DNA from: Nocardia flavorosea
GTDB lineage: Bacteria > Actinomycetota > Actinomycetes > Mycobacteriales > Mycobacteriaceae
Direction: 5' to 3'
NCBI RefSeq assembly: GCF_015477805.1
Contig: NZ_JADLQL010000006.1
Coordinates: 1 to 64,000, forward strand
DNA: 64,000 nucleotides
The position numbers and the translations under genes are program-made. Each line of letters opens with the position of its first letter. Positions within the stretch are counted from its first letter, which is position 1. Positions 16,812-25,000 of the stretch are shown here, one piece after another. The notes beneath the pieces were generated by a model. That model had not been told where the DNA came from and did no database searches. It worked only from the letters and a program-made list of their open reading frames with translations.

Positions 16812-17523
16812 TCACCATGAATCGGATGTCGCGGTCAGGAAATATTCCAGGTCGGCGCGCCATGCCGAATCCCACGGATCACCTGCCGCCATGGCGGCGT
16901 ACCGGCCTCGGTAGAACAACAGCGGCCGGCGGGAGTCGGCGGGCTCCGACAGCGCCAGCACCCGGCCGAGGACGATGAAGTGATCGCCGCCGTCTACGAC
17001 GTCCGCCACCGAACATTGAATGACCGCGAGCGCGTCGCCAAGCACGGGTAGCCCAAGGTCCGAGGTGTACCACTCCGTCCCGGCGAACCTTTCGCGCACG
17101 CGGGACCGAGCGGGCACAGACCTGCTGCTGTTTGTCTGCCAGCACGTTCACACAGAACGTTCCCGCCCGTTCGATATCTGCCCACGTTCTCGAACTCTTG
17201 TCTGGGCAGAACAGCACCAGGGGCGGGTCCAGGGACAGTGCGGCAAAAGATTGGCAGGCGAAACCCACCGGCGCACCGGCTCGCCCGACGGCGGTGATCA
17301 CGGTGACACCGGTGCAGAATCGTCCCAAGACCTGACGGAAAGCACGCTGGTCGATCTCGGGAAGGCACGCCGGCGCGGTTCCCGCGGCTACGCGCGGCAC
17401 AGCCGCAATCCCCTGCCGCCGGAAGTCGCGGCGACCGCCGGACGCCGCAACACCACCCCCACCGGTCGGCGACCGATCAGCACCGTCGGCACGAGACTCC
17501 TGAGCACTCCGGAACGACGGCAT
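16812..17523 (-). pseudogene. flavin reductase (HpaC-like), frameshifted
   Basis: From ATG 17523 (AAGGG upstream) the first frame reads FRQVLGRFCTGVTVITA, then GFACQSFAALSLDPPLVLFC and WADIERAGTFCVNVLADKQQ, the N-terminal two thirds of an NAD(P)H:flavin reductase. At about 17110 the frame is lost and continues in another frame as RVRERFAGTEWYTSDLGLPVL ending after GRYAAMAAGDPWD. Together they make a full-length reductase (about 235 residues) broken by one indel. Such reductases supply FADH2 to flavin-dependent halogenases, and one is encoded at 40299. A Zur-type box precedes it. A real mutation or an assembly error would look the same here. Confidence 0.75.
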
Positions 17524-17559
17524 CGCAGACCCTTTCGAAGTATCGAACCACACCAACAT

Positions 17560-17579
17560 AATGATAATCTTTTTCATTA
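17560..17579. promoter_or_regulatory. Zur/Fur-type box, divergent promoter
   Basis: On the minus strand AATGAAAAAGATTATCATT, an imperfect palindrome matching the other boxes. It lies between the flavin reductase remnant (minus) and the methyltransferase (plus), so it could control both. Confidence 0.72.
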
Positions 17580-17619
17580 AGCAGTGCGCTGGTGTATCCA
17601 CGAAGCAGGAGAGATGTGC

Positions 17620-18333
17620 ATGGACGACTTCTACTCGCCGGTCGCCGAGTTCTACGACCTTGTCCCCCGCGCCCACGCCGAAGGTGAAGCGGCCCTGCGG
17701 GAAATACTGGCCGAGGTCGACCCGAACGCGGGACCGGTGGTCGATATCGGAGCGGGTACGGGACGCACCTGCCGAATCGTCGCCGAGGTACTGCCGTCGG
17801 CGAAAATCCTGGCCTGCGAGCCCGCGCCGGCGATGCGGGCGGTCCTGACTCACGATGTGGTCGCCGACGAAGATCTCCGGCGCCGGGTCACCATCGTGGC
17901 CGAACCCGCGGAAACGGTCGTACTGCCCGATTCGATCTCCGCGTTGATCGTTTTCGGAGTGCTCGGTCATATCGGATCGGATGCGCGCCGCTCCCTCTGG
18001 GAACGGGTGCTGCCCCGGCTGGCGCCCGGCGCACCGGTGCTGGTCGAGCTGCTACCGGTCACCCGGCCTGCGACTCTGCCGAAGATGGAATTGGCACGGG
18101 AGCAGATCGGCGAACTCCGCTACGAAGGATGGCTCGAAGCCGAACCGGCCGGCGGCGATCTGATCAGGATGACCTCCACCTGGCAGATCAGTGGCGATGC
18201 GGCACCAACCAGGGTGGTCCACAACGTCAGCGAATGGCATACGTTCGGCATCGAGGATCTGGCCGAGGAAACCGGCCTGGCAGGCGTTCAACTCACCGCA
18301 CAGACCGGCGTATTGCGCGCGCCACGCCACTGA
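17620..18333 (+). CDS. class I SAM-dependent methyltransferase
   Basis: A 237-residue methyltransferase with motif I VVDIGAGTGRTCRIVAE near residue 40 and ILACEPAPAMR after it. The start at 17620 is chosen because AGGAGAG lies 6-12 bases upstream; an ATG at 17614 is too close to it. It begins MDDFYSPVAEFYD, a common opening of small-molecule methyltransferases. A Zur-type box lies 40 bp upstream, and it converges on the P450 gene across a strong hairpin. The acceptor is unknown; a tailoring role is inferred from regulation and position. Confidence 0.85.
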   Translation: MDDFYSPVAEFYDLVPRAHAEGEAALREILAEVDPNAGPVVDIGAGTGRTCRIVAEVLPSAKILACEPAPAMRAVLTHDVVADEDLRRRVTIVAEPAETVVLPDSISALIVFGVLGHIGSDARRSLWERVLPRLAPGAPVLVELLPVTRPATLPKMELAREQIGELRYEGWLEAEPAGGDLIRMTSTWQISGDAAPTRVVHNVSEWHTFGIEDLAEETGLAGVQLTAQTGVLRAPRH

Positions 18334-18342
18334 GCCGGACGC

Positions 18343-18372
18343 AGGTACCCGCCGTGCACGCCGCGGGTACCT
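18343..18372. terminator. bidirectional hairpin terminator
   Basis: AGGTACCCGC (18343-18352) pairs perfectly with GCGGGTACCT (18363-18372) across a 10-base loop, exactly between the convergent methyltransferase and P450 genes. There is no U-run, as is usual in high-GC actinomycetes. Confidence 0.7.
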
Positions 18373-18381
18373 CCCGCCGTG

Positions 18382-19674
18382 TCAGTGTTTTTCGCCGATA
18401 CGGACCACGATTCCAGCACGCGGGTGCATACCGATCAGCCCATGGGGCCGCGCGTGCGTGGTCACCAATTCACCCTCGATTCCGCGCGCGATCGCGACGA
18501 AAGCGGCTTTGATCGCCATAGTGGCGAAGTTGGCGCCGATACAGCGGTGCGGACCGACTCCGAACGGCAGGAATTCATACGGTGCGGGACGCCGATACCG
18601 CTCGGAGCCCGGGTCCCAGCGGCTGGGGTCGAACCGTTCCGGATCCGGCCACACCGAATCCAGCCGGTGGGTGTGGAAAGGGCTGAAGATCAACAGATCG
18701 CCCGGCACGAACTTCTGTCCCGCCAAGACGAATTCGACTGCGACCTTACGGGAGATGATGGCGGTGGCCGGGTAGAGCCGCATGGTTTCGGATACCAGAT
18801 GGTCGAGCAGCGGAAGATCGGGCAGTTTCTCGCCATGATCGGCGACCGCGGTGGTGATCTCGGTCCAGCGGGCCCGGTCGCGCAGTGTGCAGTACAGCAG
18901 CCAGGACAGCTGCGCCGCTGTGGTTTCGGCACCGGCCTCGAGCAGGCTGACCAGCTGATCGGTGATCTCGTCGTCGGTGAGCCGGGTGCCGTCCACGCCG
19001 CGTAGCAGCACACCGAGCACATCGTCACCCGGCTCGATCTGCGCTCCGCGTTTTTCGATCTCGGCGACCACCCAGCGGTGCACCGAGGAGCGGGCCAGCA
19101 GGGCCCGCCGCCAGACCGGCGACCCCGAACCGCGTTCGATACTGCCGCCGACCACATCGGTATCGATGGCGCGGTGGATATCGTGCAGCCAGTCGTCCAG
19201 GCCCTCGGAACGTTCCATGGCCGCCGCGCCGAACAGGCTTTCCGAGGTGGCCAGCCGCATCGCCCGGCGAAGTCGAGGGTAGATGTCGACGGTCTCCCCC
19301 GGCGCCCAGCCCGCGAGGGCGGCCTCGATATGCCGGGTGACGGTGCCGAGGTGATCGGCGACCCGGCGGGCGGTGAATGCCGGGGCGACCAGCCGGCGCA
19401 GGCGGCGGTGCCGGTCACCGTCGTTGACCAGCAGGGCCGAGCGCCCGGTCAGCGGCACCAACGCGGTGAACGCCGCCTCCCAGCTGAACAGATCGCTGTT
19501 CGCGAGAACGAATTCCGATGCCTCCGTGCCGAGGGCCAACCGGAAACGCATCGCACCGGCGCCCAGCGCGGAGATTGCACCGTTTTGCCGGTACAGGCGT
19601 TGCATCGTCGTGTACGGGTCCGCCGAGAAAGCCCGCAGGTCCGCGAGTTCGCGCGGTTCGTCGATCGTGGTCAT
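18382..19674 (-). CDS. cytochrome P450
   Basis: A 430-residue soluble P450. The I-helix EAGAETTAAQ has the oxygen-activating acid-Thr pair, the ExxR is ETMR in SETMRLYPA, and the heme loop is FLPFGVGPHRCIG with the Cys ligand (about residue 375). The ATG at 19674 overlaps the stop of the thiazolinyl reductase gene (ATGA at 19671-19674), and the protein then starts MTTIDEPREL. It is the last gene of the NRPS1-NRPS2-reductase-reductase-P450 operon. It would oxidise the siderophore-like product or an intermediate; the coelibactin cluster of Streptomyces also holds a P450. Regiochemistry is unknown. Confidence 0.92.
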   Translation of the reverse strand: MTTIDEPRELADLRAFSADPYTTMQRLYRQNGAISALGAGAMRFRLALGTEASEFVLANSDLFSWEAAFTALVPLTGRSALLVNDGDRHRRLRRLVAPAFTARRVADHLGTVTRHIEAALAGWAPGETVDIYPRLRRAMRLATSESLFGAAAMERSEGLDDWLHDIHRAIDTDVVGGSIERGSGSPVWRRALLARSSVHRWVVAEIEKRGAQIEPGDDVLGVLLRGVDGTRLTDDEITDQLVSLLEAGAETTAAQLSWLLYCTLRDRARWTEITTAVADHGEKLPDLPLLDHLVSETMRLYPATAIISRKVAVEFVLAGQKFVPGDLLIFSPFHTHRLDSVWPDPERFDPSRWDPGSERYRRPAPYEFLPFGVGPHRCIGANFATMAIKAAFVAIARGIEGELVTTHARPHGLIGMHPRAGIVVRIGEKH

Positions 19675-20867
19675 CGGGCAGCATCCCCGCGTGTCCGCCG
19701 GGCGGCGAGCAGTTCCGGAAGTGCTATCGGTGCGGGTGTATCCGGTCGGATCAGCTCGGGTTGCCCGAGTACGGTCGTGAGCCGTTGCCAGAGCGTGGTG
19801 ACGGTCATCGCCCACTGGCCCGCGCCGATCGACCGGCGCGGATCGGCGATATCGGCCCGCAGCTCGCCCAGCGCCGATGTGATGCTGCCGGGCCAGAGTT
19901 CATCGAATACTGTCCGGAAGGTGGGAACCACAGCCGGTTCCAGAGTTTCGGTGCTCGGCACATTCAGCCGTTCGGTGCCGGGCCCGGCCATGACGAGGCG
20001 CCCGGTCGGGTCGCGATCGGTGTGCAGGCGTGGACTCCACAGCACCGGGCCGTGGGTGTCGGCCAGTGACAGCACACCGCCTTCGAAAGCGATGGCGATC
20101 CGGTGCAGCAGCAGCGCGTGGTTGTCCGGATCGGCGGGGTGGATCTGGTTCTGTACCCGCAACGACACCGGAACACCCCCGATCACCGCGGCAAGGTGTG
20201 TGTAGGGCATCGGTGAATCGGCCAGTGCGTCGAGCTCCGGCGGGAGCGGTGCGGGTTCGCCGAACGCCCACGGCCGGAGCCGGCCGACCGCACGGCCGAC
20301 GATATCGAGCAGTGGATAGACCACTTGGCCACCGGCCACGGCATCCACGTGGAGCGGCCGCTGCCGCTCGCGCAGGGTCTCGGCCGCCTCCAGGAACAGC
20401 GCGATCGGCGGCAGGTGCGGATAGAACGCGTTGAGCCGATAGCAGACACCATGTTCACGGGCGGTCCGCAAACAGTCGGTGAGCTCGTCGGGATGCAGCA
20501 GATGTTCCTGCAGCACATGGATTCCGCGGCTCAGCAGCTGCTGCGACAGCTTCGCGCCGTCACCACCGGCGGCGCCGGCGCGCACCGCGACGCAGGCGAT
20601 ATCGATATCGCCGGGTAGCTGCTCGACGTCGCTGTAGTGCGGTACCCCATACGATTCCGCATACGCCCGTGAGGTGGCGCTGCCGCGCGAGACGATACCG
20701 GCGAGCTCGACCTGCGGGTCCTCGTGCACCGCGTGCAGGTACACCCGGCCGAACGATGTCCCGCACACGACGACCTTCGGTGTGCCCGCCCGCGACCGGG
20801 AACGGACCCCTCCCTGTTCCGGCATCGGTGCCGGCCGGCGGACGCGCGTGGGTGGTGATTCGTTCAC
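19671..20867 (-). CDS. thiazolinyl imide reductase (PchG/Irp3 family)
   Basis: A 398-residue NADPH-dependent oxidoreductase that in pyochelin and yersiniabactin assembly reduces a carrier-bound thiazoline to a thiazolidine. The Rossmann opening is VVVCGTSFGRVYLHAV near residue 32, and the family motif LQEHLLHPDEL appears near 120, with a GFO/IDH-type C-terminal domain. The first 28 residues are a loose basic extension, so a later start is possible. Its stop and start overlap the neighbours by 4 bases, so it is translated with the NRPS genes. It implies that at least one ring of the product, probably the last, is a thiazolidine. Confidence 0.9.
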   Translation of the reverse strand: MNESPPTRVRRPAPMPEQGGVRSRSRAGTPKVVVCGTSFGRVYLHAVHEDPQVELAGIVSRGSATSRAYAESYGVPHYSDVEQLPGDIDIACVAVRAGAAGGDGAKLSQQLLSRGIHVLQEHLLHPDELTDCLRTAREHGVCYRLNAFYPHLPPIALFLEAAETLRERQRPLHVDAVAGGQVVYPLLDIVGRAVGRLRPWAFGEPAPLPPELDALADSPMPYTHLAAVIGGVPVSLRVQNQIHPADPDNHALLLHRIAIAFEGGVLSLADTHGPVLWSPRLHTDRDPTGRLVMAGPGTERLNVPSTETLEPAVVPTFRTVFDELWPGSITSALGELRADIADPRRSIGAGQWAMTVTTLWQRLTTVLGQPELIRPDTPAPIALPELLAARRTRGDAAR

Positions 20868-22081
20868 AGGCTGCCTGCCTCCATCGGTTCGTCATGGGCG
20901 TGTCGATGGGTCTGGAAAACCGGTAACGCGCCGAATCCGGTTACCGCATCGAGAAGCCTGTGGGGATCGAGGACCTCGTCGGCGTAGTGCAGACCCGGAC
21001 CGACCGCCCCGGACAGGACCGACTCGACCGTATGCGCGGCGGTCGCGGCGGTGAGTGCGAAACTGCTCGGGGTGCGCAGCACCGCCGTCGCGGTACCGGC
21101 CGGCCGGTGCAGCGTGAACGCCATCAGGTAGAAGGGGTCCAGCCCGGTGAGGTCGAGTTCGGCCGCCGCGCCGATCTCGCCGGCGATCCCGGCCAGGGCG
21201 GCGGGGTCGCTGCGGACCCGGCCGCGCAGCCGGGTGAGTGTGAGCCGCAGCGCGGTGCCGACGAATACGTTGTACCAGTGCAGTTCCGCAAGGCCGGTCG
21301 AGCGGGCCAGCCGTTCGGCGTCGGCGGTGAGAAACGGCATGGTGGTGACCCGGCCCGGGAACCCGGCGACCTCGACGTCCTCGCGCACCGGCAGGGCGTT
21401 GCGCCGACGACGGCCACCCGACCAGGCGGCCAGGGTTTCGCCGTACCAGTGCCCGTCGGTGGCCGCGCCGTCGGAACTGTCGAGTGAGAGGGCGAGGTCC
21501 CCGGCCGAGGCCGGCGCGAACGGCTCGATACCGCCCGCGTAGACGACCAGCCGGGCGCCGGTCAGGTCGTCGGCAAGCACCCGGGGCACGATATTGGCCA
21601 GGCCGGGCAGCATACCGGCCGACAACACCGCGGTCCGCTCACCGTCCAGCAGCGGGGACCCGTCGAGCAGCCGGTAGGCGGGTCCGTCCCCGGAGACATC
21701 GACGTAGTCGGCACCGGCCGCGAGGGCGGCCCGCGCGACCCGGTCCATCAGTAAGTAGGAGGGGCCCGCGCAGTTGAGCACAAGTCTGGTGCCCGCGCAG
21801 AAACGCGCCAGCGAATCCGGGTCGGTGGCATCCACCCGGCACGGTTCGGCGCCGGGCACCGGTATCGCCGGGTCCACCCGGCCCACGTCGCGCGCACCGA
21901 GCCGCAGTTCGCCGATACCGCACCGGGTGAGCATGCGCACGGCTGCCTGCCCGACCGCCCCGGTGGCGCCGAGCACCCCCACCGGGGCGGTCGCAGCGGT
22001 CACGGCTGCCGCTCGCCGTTTCTGCGCTGGGTCACGATCCATCGGTCCTCTCCGCTGCGGCCGGTCCTGGTCGCGGCTCAC
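20864..22081 (-). CDS. saccharopine dehydrogenase-like NAD(P)-binding protein
   Basis: A 405-residue protein with an N-terminal Rossmann fold (VGVLGATGAVGQAAV near residue 35, then LVLNCAGPSYLLMD) of the saccharopine dehydrogenase NADP-binding domain group. The GTG start at 22081 overlaps the NRPS2 stop (GTGA). Its position between NRPS2 and the thiazolinyl reductase, with 4-base overlaps on both sides, makes it part of the assembly line operon. The reaction is unknown; a reduction or dehydrogenation of the product is likely. Confidence 0.85.
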   Translation of the reverse strand: MSRDQDRPQRRGPMDRDPAQKRRAAAVTAATAPVGVLGATGAVGQAAVRMLTRCGIGELRLGARDVGRVDPAIPVPGAEPCRVDATDPDSLARFCAGTRLVLNCAGPSYLLMDRVARAALAAGADYVDVSGDGPAYRLLDGSPLLDGERTAVLSAGMLPGLANIVPRVLADDLTGARLVVYAGGIEPFAPASAGDLALSLDSSDGAATDGHWYGETLAAWSGGRRRRNALPVREDVEVAGFPGRVTTMPFLTADAERLARSTGLAELHWYNVFVGTALRLTLTRLRGRVRSDPAALAGIAGEIGAAAELDLTGLDPFYLMAFTLHRPAGTATAVLRTPSSFALTAATAAHTVESVLSGAVGPGLHYADEVLDPHRLLDAVTGFGALPVFQTHRHAHDEPMEAGSL

Positions 22082-25000
22082 CGCCGGTCCCGGGAGAGAG
22101 GGGCGATCAGCCGAGCCGCGAGCTCGGCAGCATGTGTGGCGGACATACTGGTGAGGTGGTCCCCGGGGATTTCCTCGATGACCAGGTCACCGAGTGCGAT
22201 CCGCGGCCAGAAGCTCTCCACGTCCGTCCGCGTGCCCATCAGCGTCGCGGTCCCGCTGTTGCTCAGCACCCGCACCGAACCGAAATAGGGTTCGGCACGG
22301 TGGGCACCCATGGCCCGCAGATGGTGCGCGAAAATCTCGAACTGCCTGCGGAATTCCGCAGGCGCCAGCTCTGTCGACCGGTACGGACCGGTTCCGGAGG
22401 TGGCCGCGGCGCGCAGGGCGGCGAGCCGATCGGAATGGGGTACGGAGGCCAGCTCCCGGAACTCGGCCGCCAACGGCGCCGACTCGCCGTTCAGTGCGGT
22501 GATCGCTCCGGCGGGCACCCGGTCGGGGGTGCGGTCCAGGATCGTGCGCAGTGCGGTGTCGATCGCCGCGGTGTCGGCCGGGAAGCCGATCGTGGCCGGG
22601 TCGACGCCGATGGATTGGGCGAACACGTATTCGGTCAGCAACTCGTCGTACACCGCGGGCGGTTGATACGAGCCGATCACGGTGAGCTCGTCCACCGTTG
22701 CTCCCGACTCGGTCAGCGTGTGCGCTATCTCAGCGGCCAGCAGACCGCCGACCGAGTATCCGATGATGCGGAACCTGTTGTCGTGTTCGAGCAGTTCCGT
22801 CGCGTAATCGGCGGCTTGCCGGGCGATCACGCTGTCGGCCGGGAGGTTCAGGTACTTCGCCGGATCGGTGACCTCGAGCCCGAGCAGGGCGCCGGGATGC
22901 GCTTCCCGTAGGTGGGGAAGCAGCGCGTCGTACGGCGACAGTGTGCCGGTGCCACCGTGTACGAGTACCCAGGTACCGGCCTCGTGGCCGGGCCGGCCGC
23001 CCAGCGGCCGCACCGCGGTCTGCGCGGGCGCCGTCTCGGCAGGCGCCGGCGCAGTGTGGCGGCGGGCGGCGAGGGCGGCGACGGTGGGATTGCGCAGCAC
23101 ATCGCGCAGCAGTTCCTGCCATTCGATATCGGCGACCTCGGGAACCCGGTCCCGCAATTTCCCGACCATTTGTGACAGCAACAGCGAATCGCCGCCGAGG
23201 GTGTAGAAATTCTGGTCGCGACCGACCTTCGGAACGCCGAGCATCTCCTGCCACAGTTGCGCGATCCGCTCCTCGATCTCGTCGGCAGGCGCGACGAAAT
23301 CGCCGTCGGCGCCGGCGACCGCAGTCGTGGCGGCACGTTCGGCCAGTGCCGCCCGGTCCAATTTGCCGTTGGCCGAACGCGGCAGCGCATCCAGCAGGTC
23401 CAGTTCGTCCGGCACCATATGGCCGGGCAGCAGCGCCGCGACATGCTCGGTGAGCTGCCGTTCGGTCACGGTGCGGCGCTCACCCTTGAACCGGGCGACG
23501 AAAACCCCCTGCCCGGACGCCGCCAGCGGCGCGTCCTCGGCGGGCAGCACCCGGATGTGGTCGGCGCCGGCGGTATCGAGCTGGCGCAGCCATTGATCGC
23601 GGGTGAAGAACGCCTGGCCGGTGCCCGCGCGGACATCGGTGAAAGCGGTGAGTTCGCTGAAGAATTCGAACTCCATCGACACCAGCAACGCGTAGTTGTG
23701 CTGCCGGGTGGGTTCGAGGAATATCAGCCAGCCGCCCGGCGCGAGCACATCGCGCAGTCGCGCCAGCACTTCGTCCGCGTTCACCGAATTGTGCAGCACG
23801 TTCGCGCACAGGATGACATCGGCCGAGTTGGGCCGTAAGCCCTGGTCCTGCGCGTCGGCGTTGATGTCGAAGCGGCCGTAACGCACCCATGGATAGTCCG
23901 CGAACTTCGTGCGGGCCTCGCCGAGGAAGTACTCCGAGATATCGGTGAACAGGTAGTCCGGCTCGAACTCGGCCAGCGCGGGGATCAGATCGGTGCTGGT
24001 ACCGGCGATACCCGCGCCGACCTCCAGCATCCGCAGCGTATGCGGCGACTGCCGGGCGATCTCGCGCACCGTATCGATCACGATGCGATGGGAACTGCGC
24101 GCCACCAGGTTCGTGCGGTACACGGCGTGCGCCGCGCCGGGCTTCCCCGCGGGAAACAGTAATTCGCGCACATCGAGTGTGCCGCGCAACAGCTCGTCCA
24201 ACCGGCTGCTACAAGCCCGGATGTAGGCCAGGGTCTCGCTGCCGTAACCGACGATCTCTTCCAGCTCGTCGATACGCTTCCACGCCGCCTCGACCGCGCC
24301 CAGGCCGGCGGCGATCAGGTCGCGGTAGCGGCCGGTGTCCGCGTCGTGCATCACTGCTCCACCGTCCGTGAGGGCGGACAGCCAGCGTTTCAGCAGTCCG
24401 TGCTGCCGTTCGGATACACCGGTGGCCACGGCGATCTCGGTGAGGTCGTGCGAACGCTCACGATCATCGAAGAGGCCGGATCCGCGCAGCTGCGCCGCAA
24501 TGGACAACATGGCCATCTCGTCGACGGCCTGCATCAGCGCAACGAACGAATCTCCGTCGACCTCCTGCTGCGCCGCCGCGGCGGCGTTTTCGGCGGTGGC
24601 CAGCACATCGTCGGCGGGCGCACCGGGCGCCTGTTCGCCGGATGCGCCGGTCGCGATCTCGGCGTAGCCGAGCAGCCGCGTGCCCGGCCCCCGGCCGTCG
24701 AGCAATACCGCGGCATCCGCCACGGCAGGATGACTCCGCAGCGCGGATTCGACCTCGCCCAGTTCGACGCGATGGCCGCGGATCTTGACCTGGGTGTCTT
24801 CCCGGCCGAGGAATTCGAGCCGGCCGTCCGGGTGAAAGCGGCCGAGGTCGCCGGTGCGGTAGAGGCGGGCGCCGGTGCGCGGATGCCGGATGAACCGCCG
24901 CGCGGTCAGTTCGGCGTCACCCAGATATCCTTCGGCCAATCCGGCACCGCCGAGATAGATCTCACCGGTGACGAGATCGGGGCATTCCTGCAGTGCGCTG

